Source of the DNA: Kribbella pratensis
GTDB taxonomy: Bacteria; Actinomycetota; Actinomycetes; Propionibacteriales; Kribbellaceae
Direction of reading: 5' to 3'
NCBI RefSeq assembly: GCF_004365355.1
Contig: NZ_SODP01000001.1
Coordinates: 124,001-188,000 of the forward strand
DNA: 64,000 nt
Below the pieces are notes generated by a model, which was not told the DNA's origin, ran no database searches, and worked only from the letters and a program-made list of their open reading frames with translations. The translations under genes and the position numbers were made by a program. Position 1 is the first letter of the stretch. Each line of letters starts with the position of its first letter. Shown here one piece after another: positions 41,164 to 49,674 of the stretch.

Positions 41164-41958
41164 GTGACGACGATCGCGTTCGATCGCGTGCAACATCTGG
41201 TCCAGGTACCGGTGACGATCGGCTCTGCGACGTATCGCTTCCTCGTCGACACCGGCATCGGGACCACGGTGGTCTCGTCGGCGGTCGCCGATCGCCTCGA
41301 CGCGGCAACGACAGGTGAGACGTTCACCGGGCGGCGGATGTCCGGCCAGGCGATCGAGGTGCCGTTGGTCCGGGTGCCGCGGATCGCGCTCGGTGACTAT
41401 GTGGTCGAGGGGCATATCGCCGGCGTCGCCGATCTGGGTGATGACTTCGCAGGGATCCTCGGGCCGACCTTCTTCGAGAATCACACCGTCACGACGGATC
41501 CCGACGCCAGGACGCTGACAGTTCAGCCGCGGGACTACTTCCTTGCCGATGGCCCCGAGATTCCGTTGGACGTACGGCGTGAGTCGGTGTCGGCTGACCC
41601 ATTCACGCAGCTCGTGCTGCCGAGCGGACGGGAGATCACTGTGGAGGTGGACACGGGATCGGACAGCCTGATCCTGGACACCCGCTTCGCAGCGGACTGC
41701 GGCATCGATCTGACGGATCCTGACGTGACCATGCGGACCGGGACCGACGAGACCGGTTACAGATGGCAACGACATTGGGCGACGATCGCCGGGAGTGTTC
41801 ATCTGGCTGCTGCGCGACAGACCGCGCAGGCAGCGCCGCGGATCATGTTCCAGGACATCATTCATGACGGTCTGGTGGGTACCGGGTATCTCGACCGGTA
41901 CAGGATGACTTTCGACATCACGGGGGCTCGGCTTGTGCTCGGGGCGCGAACCCTCTGA
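41164..41958 (+). CDS. Bilobal retropepsin-like aspartic protease
   Basis: A 264-residue protein with two DTG active-site motifs: RFLVDTGIGTTVVSS near residue 29 and ITVEVDTGSDSLILD near residue 161. Each is followed by the family's flap/loop and a hydrophobic ILGPTFF or LVGTGYLDRY strand. Most bacterial retropepsins carry one DTG and dimerise; here two lobes are in one chain, as in pepsin. There is no signal peptide. GTG at 41164 is three bases after the double-GNAT stop, so the genes are coupled. Confidence 0.75.
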   Translation: MTTIAFDRVQHLVQVPVTIGSATYRFLVDTGIGTTVVSSAVADRLDAATTGETFTGRRMSGQAIEVPLVRVPRIALGDYVVEGHIAGVADLGDDFAGILGPTFFENHTVTTDPDARTLTVQPRDYFLADGPEIPLDVRRESVSADPFTQLVLPSGREITVEVDTGSDSLILDTRFAADCGIDLTDPDVTMRTGTDETGYRWQRHWATIAGSVHLAAARQTAQAAPRIMFQDIIHDGLVGTGYLDRYRMTFDITGARLVLGARTL

Positions 41959-42049
41959 GACGGAGCTGTAATCGGTTTATTTCCGGTATGCACCTGAAAG
42001 GGCGTTACCTTCCGGGGGACTTCGTCGTTGGAGTTCCCGAGGAGTTGGG

Positions 42050-42934
42050 ATGGAGATCAGGGCGGCTGGACCAGAAGATGTGGACGCGGCGGTCGCATTA
42101 CACGACGCGCTCGTTCCGTATCTGGTGGTCACCCGGAGTTCGCTGATCCGGCGGCTGACGGCACCGGTCGCTCCAGGGCGAGGCGCGTTCGCGGCGGTGC
42201 ACGACGGTGAACTGGTCGGTTGGGCATCGGGCGGGCTGATCGGCGGCTCGGACCCGCTGGACGGCGAGCTACGGCTGCTGGTCCGGCCGGAGTACCGCGG
42301 TCGCGGGATCGGCACAAGCTTGCTGGAGGCAATGCACGCGGACCTGCGTTCGGCCGGGGCGACGTCGGCCCGGGTGTTCGCCGACCCGCGCAGTGTCGAC
42401 TGGGCAGCTCGGTTCGGCTACCGGCAGACGCGGCAGGTGCATTACGCCGGCATCGACCCGCGCAAAGCCCAGGACAGCCCGGAGGTCCCGAGCCAGGTGA
42501 GCCTGGTGCCGTTCACCGAGGTCGATCCGCGCCTGCTGCACGCCGCGGACGAAGTTGCCCAGCGCACCAAGCCGGGCGACGCGAAGATCTTCTCGCACCC
42601 GTACGACGCGTGGCTCGCCGACATCTGGAACGCACCGGACCTGGTCCGCGAGGTGAGCGTCGCCGCCATCTACGACGGCCAGGTCATCGCCTTCACCCGC
42701 AATCACGGCGATCGCGCCAAGATGTGGTCGAGGATGACGTCGACGATGCCGGAGTACCGCGGTCGCGGGCTCGCCAAACTGGTCAAGAGCGCCGCCCTGC
42801 ACCGCGCCGCCGACGCCGGTATCGAGGGCGCCTACACCGCCAACTACGACGGCAACACCCCGATGATCGCGGTCAACGACTGGCTCGGCTACGACCGCAT
42901 TGCCACCCACGCGGTCCTGATCTGCCCTCTCTAG
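42050..42934 (+). CDS. Double-GNAT acetyltransferase (copy 2)
   Basis: A 294-residue protein, paralogue of the gene at 40252. Domain 1 has RLLVRPEYRGRGIGTSLLEAM; domain 2 has RMTSTMPEYRGRGLAKLVKSAALHRAADAGI and MIAVNDWLGYDR, matching GMTGTIPAYRGRGLAKLVKS and MLAINNWLGYRR of copy 1. GGAG five bases upstream supports the ATG. It overlaps the convergent MaoC gene by four bases. Role unknown; duplication around the protease suggests related substrates. Confidence 0.86.
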   Translation: MEIRAAGPEDVDAAVALHDALVPYLVVTRSSLIRRLTAPVAPGRGAFAAVHDGELVGWASGGLIGGSDPLDGELRLLVRPEYRGRGIGTSLLEAMHADLRSAGATSARVFADPRSVDWAARFGYRQTRQVHYAGIDPRKAQDSPEVPSQVSLVPFTEVDPRLLHAADEVAQRTKPGDAKIFSHPYDAWLADIWNAPDLVREVSVAAIYDGQVIAFTRNHGDRAKMWSRMTSTMPEYRGRGLAKLVKSAALHRAADAGIEGAYTANYDGNTPMIAVNDWLGYDRIATHAVLICPL

Positions 42935-43386
42935 GGGACGAGCAGTACGACGGTTTCGGCCACGCAGGCGGGCTTGGTGGAGTTCTCGAGCTCGATGACC
43001 CAGTTCAGCGAGACCTGTACGCCGGCCGGGGTTTCGACCGCGTTGGAGATCGAGGCGCCGGCCCGGACACGGGTGCCGACCGGGACCGGGGCGGGGAAGC
43101 GGACCTTGTTCACGCCGTAGTTGAGCTTGGCGGTGACGCCGTCGACCTTGAACAGCTCGTCGCCGAAGCGGGCGATCAGGCTCAGCGTCAGGTAGCCGTG
43201 GGCGATCGTCCCGCCGTACGGGCCCTTCTTGGCGCGCTCGACGTCGACGTGGATCCACTGGTGGTCACCGGTCGCCTCGGCGAACTGGTTCACCTGCTCC
43301 TGGGTGATCTCCAGCCACTCGGTGTCGCCGAGCTGGGTGCCGACCGCGTGCGCGACCTCGTCGGCACCGTTGAAGGTCTGCGGCAT
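42931..43386 (-). CDS. MaoC-like enoyl-CoA hydratase/dehydratase
   Basis: A 151-residue single hotdog protein. The MaoC hydratase motif is present as FAEATGDHQWIHVDVERAK...GTIAHGYLTLSLI, with Asp and His of the catalytic pair. Length fits the stand-alone (R)-specific enoyl-CoA hydratase type. It lies 13 bases downstream of a FabG-like gene, which would give adjacent reduction and hydration steps on acyl-CoA or acyl-ACP. Confidence 0.9.
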   Translation of the reverse strand: MPQTFNGADEVAHAVGTQLGDTEWLEITQEQVNQFAEATGDHQWIHVDVERAKKGPYGGTIAHGYLTLSLIARFGDELFKVDGVTAKLNYGVNKVRFPAPVPVGTRVRAGASISNAVETPAGVQVSLNWVIELENSTKPACVAETVVLLVP

Positions 43387-43399
43387 GCTCGTTCGCTCC

Positions 43400-44152
43400 C
43401 TAGTTCCGGGGTCCGCCGGCGACGTACAGCACCTGGCCGGAGACGAAACCGGCCTCCTCGCTGCAGAAGAACGAGGCCGCGGCGGCGATGTCCTCCGGCT
43501 TCCCGGTCCGCTGCACCGGGATGGTCGCGGCCGTCGCCTTCTTGAACTCCTCGAAGTCGACCCCGACGCGCACAGCGGTGGCCGCCGTCATGTCGGTCTC
43601 GATGAAGCCCGGCGCGATCGCGTTCGCGGTGACGCCGAACTTGCCCAGCTCGATCGCCAGCGTCTTGGCCAGGCCCTGCAGACCGGCCTTCGCGGAGGCG
43701 TAGTTGGCCTGGCCGCGGTTGCCCAGCGCGGAGGTCGAGGAGAGGAACACGATTCGCCCGTACGCGGCGTCGACCATGTGCGACTGGACCGCCTTGGACA
43801 TCAGGAAGCTGCCCTTGAGGTGGACCGACATGACCGTGTCCCAGTCGTCCTCGGACATCTTGAACAGCAGGTTGTCCCGCAGTACGCCGGCGTTGTTGAC
43901 CAGGATCGTCGGCGCGCCGAGCTCGGCCACCACCCGCTCGACCGCGGCGGCGACCTGGTCGGACTTGCTGACGTCGGCGCCGACGCCGATCGCCTTGCCG
44001 CCCGCCTCGGTGATCGCCTTCACGGTCGCGTCGCAGGCGCCCTCGTCGAGGTCGATGACGGCGACGGCGTTCCCGTCCTGTGCGAGCCGCTGCGCGACGG
44101 CCGCGCCGATTCCCCGGGCCGCCCCGGTCACGATCGCCACCCGCTCCGTCAT
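43400..44152 (-). CDS. 3-oxoacyl-ACP reductase (FabG-like SDR)
   Basis: A 250-residue classical SDR: TGAARGIGAAVAQRL, cofactor Asp in VAVIDLDEGA, LVNNAGVLRDNLLFKM, IVFLSSTSALGNRGQANYASAKAGL with the Tyr-x-x-x-Lys, and VSGQVLYVAGGPRN. The Asp after the second strand suggests NADH preference. Co-directional with the MaoC hydratase; the pair probably serves fatty or polyketide-like acyl metabolism. Divergent from the thioesterase pair, with a 90-base spacer. Confidence 0.9.
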   Translation of the reverse strand: MTERVAIVTGAARGIGAAVAQRLAQDGNAVAVIDLDEGACDATVKAITEAGGKAIGVGADVSKSDQVAAAVERVVAELGAPTILVNNAGVLRDNLLFKMSEDDWDTVMSVHLKGSFLMSKAVQSHMVDAAYGRIVFLSSTSALGNRGQANYASAKAGLQGLAKTLAIELGKFGVTANAIAPGFIETDMTAATAVRVGVDFEEFKKATAATIPVQRTGKPEDIAAAASFFCSEEAGFVSGQVLYVAGGPRN

Positions 44153-44242
44153 TCACCGCTCCAATCGGTCCACTGGTCTGCCGGGGATGACATTACCCAC
44201 GCTCCGTCACCCGGGAAGTACTCCGGATGCGATGATCGCCGT

Positions 44243-44668
44243 GTGGATCATCACAACCGGCACGTGTACCACTGTCCGCTGCGCTGGGGTGACATGGACG
44301 CCCTGGGCCACGTCAACAACGGCCGGTACGTCGACTATCTCCAGGACGCCCGCGTGGATTTCCTGTTCCGCACGGCCAAGGAGCTCGGCGCCGACGCCCT
44401 CGAGACCGGGCTGCTGGTGGCGCGGCACGAGGTCCAGTACCGGGCGCCGCTGCTGTTCCGCCCGGAGCCGGTCCGGATCGAGCTGTGGATCAGTGAGATC
44501 AAGGCCGCCTCGTTCACGGTGGACTACGAGATCCTCGACGCGGAGCCGGAGCGCCGTACCTATGTGGAGGCGCGCACGCGGCTGGTGCCGTTCGACTTCA
44601 ACGCCAATCGGTTGCGCCGGATCACGCCGGTGGAGCGCGAGGCCTTGACCAAGCTGGTGGGCGCATGA
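44243..44668 (+). CDS. Hotdog-fold acyl-CoA thioesterase (4-HBT type), first of a pair
   Basis: A 141-residue thioesterase. The motif LRWGDMDALGHVNNGRYVDYLQDARVDFL contains the catalytic Asp and the HVNN loop of the 4-hydroxybenzoyl-CoA type. GTG at 44243 is taken as start; a GATGAT box six bases before it hints at leaderless transcription. It overlaps the next thioesterase gene by four bases. Confidence 0.88.
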   Translation: MDHHNRHVYHCPLRWGDMDALGHVNNGRYVDYLQDARVDFLFRTAKELGADALETGLLVARHEVQYRAPLLFRPEPVRIELWISEIKAASFTVDYEILDAEPERRTYVEARTRLVPFDFNANRLRRITPVEREALTKLVGA

Positions 44669-45084
44669 GCTTCACGTACCAGGTCCTGGTGCGCTGGTCC
44701 GACATCGACTCGTACGACCACGTCAACAACGTGCGGTACTTCGACTACCTGCAAGAAGCCCGGATCGCGTTCCTCGCACAGATCATGGGGACCACGGGGG
44801 ACTACTTCGCGCAGTACCCGGTCGTGCTCGTCAGCCAGACAGTGGACTACCTGCGTCCGATCCACCTGCGGCACCCGCCGTACGACGTGGACGTGTGGGT
44901 CGCCTCCGTCGGTACGACGTCGTACACGCTCGGGTCGCGGATCGTGGACCGCAGTGGCGAGTCGGAGGACGTGTACGCCAAGGCGGAGTCCGTACTGGTC
45001 GTGGTGGACGGTGAGACGCACGCGAAGCGGCAGCTGGGAGAGGCCGAACGGGCAGCCCTCCTCGAGCACGTTGTGACCACTTGA
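44665..45084 (+). CDS. Hotdog-fold acyl-CoA thioesterase (4-HBT type), second of a pair
   Basis: A 139-residue paralogue with VRWSDIDSYDHVNNVRYFDYLQEARIAFL and VVLVSQTVDYLRPIHL. ATGA overlap with the previous gene shows coupling, so the two probably form a heteromer or act on related substrates. The following globin gene begins 16 bases after the stop and may belong to the same transcript. Confidence 0.88.
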   Translation: MSFTYQVLVRWSDIDSYDHVNNVRYFDYLQEARIAFLAQIMGTTGDYFAQYPVVLVSQTVDYLRPIHLRHPPYDVDVWVASVGTTSYTLGSRIVDRSGESEDVYAKAESVLVVVDGETHAKRQLGEAERAALLEHVVTT

Positions 45085-45099
45085 GAGACTAGATCCGAC

Positions 45100-45519
45100 A
45101 TGAGTGAGCAGCAGAGCTTCTATGACGCCGTCGGTGGGGCGGATACCTTCCACCGGTTGGTGGCAGCCTTCTACCGCGGTGTTGCCGCCGACCCGGAACT
45201 GAGAGCGCTGTACCCGGAGGAGGACCTCGGTCCGGCCGAGGTGCGCTTCCGGATGTTCCTGGAGCAGTACTGGGGCGGCCCGAAGACGTACTCCGAGCAG
45301 CGCGGGCACCCCCGGCTGCGGATGCGGCACGCCCCGTTCGCGGTCACTCCACGCGCTCGGGACCTGTGGCTGGGCCACATGCGCGCCGCGCTGGACGAGC
45401 TCGCCCTGACACCGGAGCAGGACGAGCAGATCTGGACCTACATGGTGATGGCCGCGCAGAGCATGGTGAACACCGACGAACCGCAGTACCCGGGCGCGAT
45501 CGACGTGTCCGGCCGCTGA
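45100..45519 (+). CDS. glbO: Truncated haemoglobin, group II (trHbO/GlbO)
   Basis: A 139-residue truncated globin: SFYDAVGGADTFHRLVAAFYRGVAADPELRALYPE, RFRMFLEQYWGGPKTYSEQRGHPRLRMRHAPF (the proximal His in MRHAPF), and DLWLGHMRAALDEL with the Trp of group II. Close to mycobacterial trHbO, which binds O2 tightly and shows peroxidase-like activity. Immediately followed by an OsmC peroxidase, which fits an oxidative-stress module. Confidence 0.93.
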   Translation: MSEQQSFYDAVGGADTFHRLVAAFYRGVAADPELRALYPEEDLGPAEVRFRMFLEQYWGGPKTYSEQRGHPRLRMRHAPFAVTPRARDLWLGHMRAALDELALTPEQDEQIWTYMVMAAQSMVNTDEPQYPGAIDVSGR

Positions 45520-45545
45520 ACCTCTTCGAAGGAGACAACACGAGC

Positions 45546-45974
45546 ATGGCTACCACTCGTACGGCCAAGGCCCACTGGGAAGGCTCGCTGATGGAGGGCG
45601 CCGGCCAGGTCGCTCTCGAGTCGTCCGGTGTCGGCACCTACGACGTCACCTGGGCCTCCCGCGCGAACGACGCCAACGGCAAGACCAGCCCGGAGGAGCT
45701 GATCGCGGCCGCGCACTCCACCTGCTTCTCGATGGCGCTGTCGCACGCGCTCGCCGGTGCGGGCCACGCGCCGACGTCGATCGACACCCAGGCCGACGTC
45801 ACCTTCCAGCCGGGTGAGGGCATCACCGGCATCAAGCTGTCGGTCAACGGCAACGTCCCCGGCCTGACCGCCGACGAGTTCGCCGAGTACGCCGAGGGCG
45901 CGAAGAAGAACTGCCCGGTCTCGCAGGCGCTGTCGGCCGTCCCGATCACGCTGGACGTCACCTTCACCGCATGA
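45546..45974 (+). CDS. OsmC/Ohr-family peroxiredoxin
   Basis: A 142-residue OsmC protein with the two reactive Cys residues at about 60 (AAHSTCFSMALSHAL) and about 124 (AKKNCPVSQALSAV) that reduce organic hydroperoxides. AAGGAG lies upstream of the ATG. It follows the globin gene by 26 bases and ends at a strong terminator. Confidence 0.92.
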   Translation: MATTRTAKAHWEGSLMEGAGQVALESSGVGTYDVTWASRANDANGKTSPEELIAAAHSTCFSMALSHALAGAGHAPTSIDTQADVTFQPGEGITGIKLSVNGNVPGLTADEFAEYAEGAKKNCPVSQALSAVPITLDVTFTA

Positions 45975-45980
45975 CGTACC

Positions 45981-46017
45981 GGAACGCCCGGCGAGCCAGT
46001 CGCTCGCCGGGCGTTCC
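45981..46017. terminator. Terminator between osmC and the GH18 gene
   Basis: Perfect 15-bp arms GGAACGCCCGGCGAG / CTCGCCGGGCGTTCC with a seven-base loop, placed between two converging genes. Confidence 0.88.
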
Positions 46018-46023
46018 GTCGTT

Positions 46024-47013
46024 TCAGCCGTGGAACTGGGCGACGACCTTGGTGAAGTCGTACGCGTTCTGCGAGATCCCGCTGCACGAGTCACCATCGG
46101 TGTTGCTACCTCCACACTTCCGGTCCCGGTTGACCGACCAGAACGTGAAGCGGGCCAGGTGGTGCTGCTGCGCGTAGGCGAGCATCGTCTTGAAGTCCTG
46201 CAGGCGGACCGTCTCACCGTCGTCGGTCTTGCCGTTCATCGACGAGATGCCCATGTGCCGGTACGCCGTGTCGTCGGAGTACCCGTACGCCGTCTTCAGC
46301 CGGCCCTTGAGGCCCTCCTCGGCCTTCTGGGTCAGCGTCGCCATGTTGGTCGAGCCGCCGCCGAAGTCGAACGGCATCAGCACCCAGCCGTCGTTGGCCA
46401 GGCCGGCCTTGGCGGCCCGGTTGATCAGGTCGACACCGGACGAGTCCGGACCGGTCTGGTCGGTGCCCATCGTGATGTAGGTCTTGATCCCGGAGTTCTT
46501 GCTCTTGACGGTCTTCAGCGCGTCGACGACCCGTTGCCGCGCCGCGGAGCTGTGGAACTCGGTGTCCTCGATGTCGATGTCGATCGCCTTCAGCTTGTAG
46601 GCGTCGATCACCTTCTGGTACGCCCCGGCCAGGGCGGAGGCCGAGGTGCACTTCTCGCCGAGCTTGTTACCGGACCAGCCGCCGAACGACGGGATGACGT
46701 CGCCGCCGGCGGCCCGGATGTTGTTGATCGCGGTCTGGTCCGAGCCGCCGGTCAGCGCGCGGTCGCCGTCCCACTTCGGGTTGCAGCCGCCGTCGGACAG
46801 GATGAACGCGAGCGTGAACCACTTGTTGCCGGCCGCCTTCATCACGTCGACGGGCTTCTGCGGGTTACCCCAGCCGAGGTACTCGTACGGCGCGGCCCCG
46901 ATGCTTGCCGGGTCCGCCTGGACCTGCTGGGTGGACGCCTGCGCGGCGTGAGCCGCACCGAGCAGCAATGTGCCGACGGCTGCCGTCACGACGGCGGCCT
47001 TGAACATGTGCAT
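46024..47013 (-). CDS. Secreted GH18-like (chitinase-fold) protein
   Basis: A 329-residue secreted protein. ATG at 47013 has GGAG nine bases upstream and starts a signal peptide (MHMFKAAVVTAAVGTLLLGA, cut near AQAST). The barrel shows VIPSFGGWSGNKLGEKCTS, LKAIDIDIEDTEF in place of the GH18 DGxDxDxE motif, and GWVLMPFDFGG. The last Asp, Asp and Glu of the motif are kept but the leading DG is KA. A C-terminal FWSVNRDRKCGGSNTDGDSCSGI segment has paired Cys. Likely a chitinase-like hydrolase or binding protein; a palindrome sits upstream. Confidence 0.82.
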   Translation of the reverse strand: MHMFKAAVVTAAVGTLLLGAAHAAQASTQQVQADPASIGAAPYEYLGWGNPQKPVDVMKAAGNKWFTLAFILSDGGCNPKWDGDRALTGGSDQTAINNIRAAGGDVIPSFGGWSGNKLGEKCTSASALAGAYQKVIDAYKLKAIDIDIEDTEFHSSAARQRVVDALKTVKSKNSGIKTYITMGTDQTGPDSSGVDLINRAAKAGLANDGWVLMPFDFGGGSTNMATLTQKAEEGLKGRLKTAYGYSDDTAYRHMGISSMNGKTDDGETVRLQDFKTMLAYAQQHHLARFTFWSVNRDRKCGGSNTDGDSCSGISQNAYDFTKVVAQFHG

Positions 47014-47048
47014 CTCGAAACTCCGATCCTTGGGGGCGGGCAAAGAGT

Positions 47049-47063
47049 TAGGAAAGTTTCCTA
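47049..47063. promoter_or_regulatory. Palindrome upstream of the GH18-like gene
   Basis: TAGGAAA-G-TTTCCTA, perfect seven-base arms, about 36 bases upstream of the ATG at 47013. Probable operator or promoter-overlapping site for a carbohydrate-responsive regulator. Confidence 0.6.
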
Positions 47064-47128
47064 TCAATTGGAGAACCGGTCAATATCGGAGACCGATTTA
47101 TGTCGGCGCCGTCGACCAGACTGCTCGC

Positions 47129-47824
47129 ATGCTCGAAGAACTGGTCGACAACCACCTCGCCTTCCTCGCCGCCCATCGCGGAGCCGTACGCCGCTCCGCC
47201 GCGGCCATCGAGGTGGTGGGCGAATCGGACGAGTTCTCGGCGTGGATCCCGCTCTCGCCGGCCGCTGAGCTCCCGGCCGGGACCTCTACGGTCCGCCTAG
47301 TGCCATGGAGCGGTGCGGGATGGGTGGAGCGCCTGACTGCGGATGGCTTCGAGCCGGCCGAGGTCCTGGTTCACATGGAGGCGCCGGCCGGGTCCGCGGA
47401 GGGAGAGCCGGTCGCGGCGATCGACTCGGATGCGGACGCGGTGGGGTTTGCGGAGGTGCAGAGTGCGGCGTTTCTCGAGGTCGGCGAGCCGGACTACGAC
47501 TGGTGGCAGAAGATGTTCGTCGAGCGGGCGTTGCAGAACTACCGAGCGCCGGACCAGTCCCTGTATCTGCTCCGCGTCGATGGCGAGCCCGCGTCGAGCA
47601 CGCTGGTGCTGCGGACCGGATCAGTCGTCGGTGTCTACGCAGTCGCGACCAAACCGCAGTACCGCGGGCGAGGGCTGGCGACGGCGCTGCTCGCGCAGGC
47701 CCGGCGGGACGCGGCCGGCGGGCGGCTCACGCTGCAGGTGGTCGAGGGATCGGACGCGGAGCGGCTCTACCTCAAGCTTGGGTTTCGTCCTGCTTTCCGC
47801 TCGTCACACTTTCGTCGGCCTTAG
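47129..47824 (+). CDS. GNAT-family N-acetyltransferase
   Basis: A 231-residue protein. The GNAT domain is at about 95-231, with VVGVYAVATKPQYRGRGLATALLAQARRDA (acetyl-CoA loop RGRGLA) and the terminal LYLKLGFRPAF. The N-terminal 95 residues lack the loop and may be a degenerate second GNAT lobe. ATG at 47129 is supported by the absence of good starts further upstream. Its last 53 bases overlap the convergent MscS gene. Confidence 0.84.
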   Translation: MLEELVDNHLAFLAAHRGAVRRSAAAIEVVGESDEFSAWIPLSPAAELPAGTSTVRLVPWSGAGWVERLTADGFEPAEVLVHMEAPAGSAEGEPVAAIDSDADAVGFAEVQSAAFLEVGEPDYDWWQKMFVERALQNYRAPDQSLYLLRVDGEPASSTLVLRTGSVVGVYAVATKPQYRGRGLATALLAQARRDAAGGRLTLQVVEGSDAERLYLKLGFRPAFRSSHFRRP

Positions 47825-48560
47825 TTTCCTCTTCCTTCTCGGTGCGGGAGCCGACACCGGAAGGGGCCTCGCTGTGCGGGTCGCGGTTGGTCAGGTTGCC
47901 GATCCGGACCACCTCGCCGTTGCGGACGTACCAGGTGGTGCCGTCCTCGCCGCGCAGGGTGGTGATCCGCAGGCCGACCGCGACCACGGTCCCGGTCGCC
48001 TTCTCCATGTCGATCAGGTCGCCCACGCCGTACTGGTCCTCGAAGATCATGAACACGCCGGCCAGGAAGTCCTTCACCAGCGTCTGGGCGCCGAAACCGA
48101 GCGCCACGCCGATGATGCTGGCGGAGGCGATCACCGGCAGGATGTTGAAGCCGAGCTCGGCCAGCACCATCACCACGAGGACGGCGGTCAGGACGATAGT
48201 GACCGCGCTGGTCAGCAGCGACGCGATCGTCTCCGCGCGCTGCGCCCGGCGTTCGTTCGCGAGGGTGTTCTCGACGAACTCCTGGCCGCGCTTGGACTTC
48301 GACAGCACGCCCGCCACCGCGCCGTTGCCGGTCCGGCGGGCGAACCGCCGGATGACCTTGTGCAGCAGCCAGCGGAGCACGAAGAAGCCGATGATCAGTC
48401 CCGCGATGCGGGCCGGGACGACCACGACCTGATCGGTCACCTCGAGTTTGCCGTCGTTGCCGGTGCGGAAGAACGTCGGAAACGCGTCCGGGGGCGACAA
48501 CAAGCGCGAAAACAGGGGGTGACTGAACGGGGACAGAAGGTAGCTGGTCAGAATAGGCAT
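47772..48560 (-). CDS. MscS-type mechanosensitive channel
   Basis: A 262-residue small-conductance mechanosensitive channel. Helices at about 45-65 (ARIAGLIIGFFVLRWLLH) and 110-135 (LTSAVTIVLTAVLVVMVLAELG) precede TM3, ASASIIGVALGFGAQTLVKDFLAGVFMIFEDQYGVGDLI, the pore-lining MscS signature. The beta domain follows (GTVVAVGLRITTLRGEDGTTWYVRNGEV). The C-terminus is acidic. ATG at 48560 (MPILTS) is chosen over a TTG at 48590. Confidence 0.9.
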   Translation of the reverse strand: MPILTSYLLSPFSHPLFSRLLSPPDAFPTFFRTGNDGKLEVTDQVVVVPARIAGLIIGFFVLRWLLHKVIRRFARRTGNGAVAGVLSKSKRGQEFVENTLANERRAQRAETIASLLTSAVTIVLTAVLVVMVLAELGFNILPVIASASIIGVALGFGAQTLVKDFLAGVFMIFEDQYGVGDLIDMEKATGTVVAVGLRITTLRGEDGTTWYVRNGEVVRIGNLTNRDPHSEAPSGVGSRTEKEEETKADESVTSGKQDETQA

Positions 48561-48604
48561 CTCGCCGCCTGATCTTAGTAAGGCTGACAAGGAGACGGAA
48601 AAGC

Positions 48605-49609
48605 ATGTCGAGCCGGCTGGATGACGAGCTGTCCAGGCTCGTGAGCGCTGGTGTGCTGCGCCAGTACCAGGCCGACTCGATCCGTGACGCCGCCGATGCC
48701 GAGATCGACGCGGCGCTGGCCGACCCCGGCCGGCCCCATCCGCAGGCCGCGGCCCAGGCGCCCGAGCCGGCCAAACCCAAGGCGCCTCCCGTCGAGGTCC
48801 ACCCGAACGCCTTGGTCGAGGTGCTCGGGTACATCGGCGGCGCGCTGCTGCTCGGCGCGGTCGCGCTCCTGACCTTGGCGAACTGGGGCGAAATGGGTCG
48901 CGCGGCCCGAGTCAGCACCGGTACGACGGCAGCCGTGGTGCTGCTCGGTGCGGCCGTCGTTCTCGCGTTGCTGCGCCGCCGCGAACAGCTGAGCTCGGCG
49001 CTCGCGTCGCTCGGCTGTTGCGTGGCCGGCTTCGCGACGTACGTGGCGATCGAGGGGGAGACCGGGCAGGTCGCCGGGGTGGCGGTCGCGCTCGCGCTGG
49101 CCGCGGTCGGGTTGTGGTGGCTCGAGGGGTCATCGTTGCTGGTGGCAACGTTCGGGATCCTGGCCGTCGGTGTGTTGGTCATCACGGCAGATGTCCTCAC
49201 TCCGGACACCGGATCGGCGGCGAACAGCGCGGGCATCGCCGGCACCGGATTCATCATCGTGGCGTTCGTGTTCGCGATGCTCGGCCTGGTGCGTGATCAG
49301 GTGACGTCGTGGTCACTGGCCGGAGCGGCGATGTTCAGCTCGTCGATCTGCTGGCTGGTGCAGGAGCGCGGCGAGATCATGGCGCTGGCCGTCGGCACGG
49401 CCGGCCCAGCCGCGTTGCTGGTCGCCTACGGCCTGACCCGGCGTTCGTCGTACGCCGTGGTGGGCTGCGCGATCCTCCTGGTCATCTGGCCGACGTCGCT
49501 GTACCAGCTCACCGACAACATGGCCGGTGTGGCGGTCGGACTGGTCGTAGCGAGTGGAGTCCTCCTGCTCGCGGTCCTGATGCTGAGTCGGCGGCGCTCG
49601 AACGAGTAG
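48605..49609 (+). CDS. DUF2157-like multi-helix membrane protein
   Basis: A 334-residue protein. The first 70 residues are soluble (LDDELSRLVSAGVLRQYQADSI, then a Pro/Ala linker), followed by about ten closely packed helices (VLGYIGGALLLGAVALLTLANWG onward). The 'ddELsrLvsaGvls..Qa' head and helix bundle match DUF2157. Function unknown. AAGGAG lies upstream; the start region is adjacent to the divergent mscS gene, 44 bases away. Confidence 0.78.
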   Translation: MSSRLDDELSRLVSAGVLRQYQADSIRDAADAEIDAALADPGRPHPQAAAQAPEPAKPKAPPVEVHPNALVEVLGYIGGALLLGAVALLTLANWGEMGRAARVSTGTTAAVVLLGAAVVLALLRRREQLSSALASLGCCVAGFATYVAIEGETGQVAGVAVALALAAVGLWWLEGSSLLVATFGILAVGVLVITADVLTPDTGSAANSAGIAGTGFIIVAFVFAMLGLVRDQVTSWSLAGAAMFSSSICWLVQERGEIMALAVGTAGPAALLVAYGLTRRSSYAVVGCAILLVIWPTSLYQLTDNMAGVAVGLVVASGVLLLAVLMLSRRRSNE

Positions 49610-49674
49610 CAGACGCCCTCGTACGGCGCGCGCCGTTTAGCCGTTGACGCGGTTGATGCGGCAGACTCGCTGAG

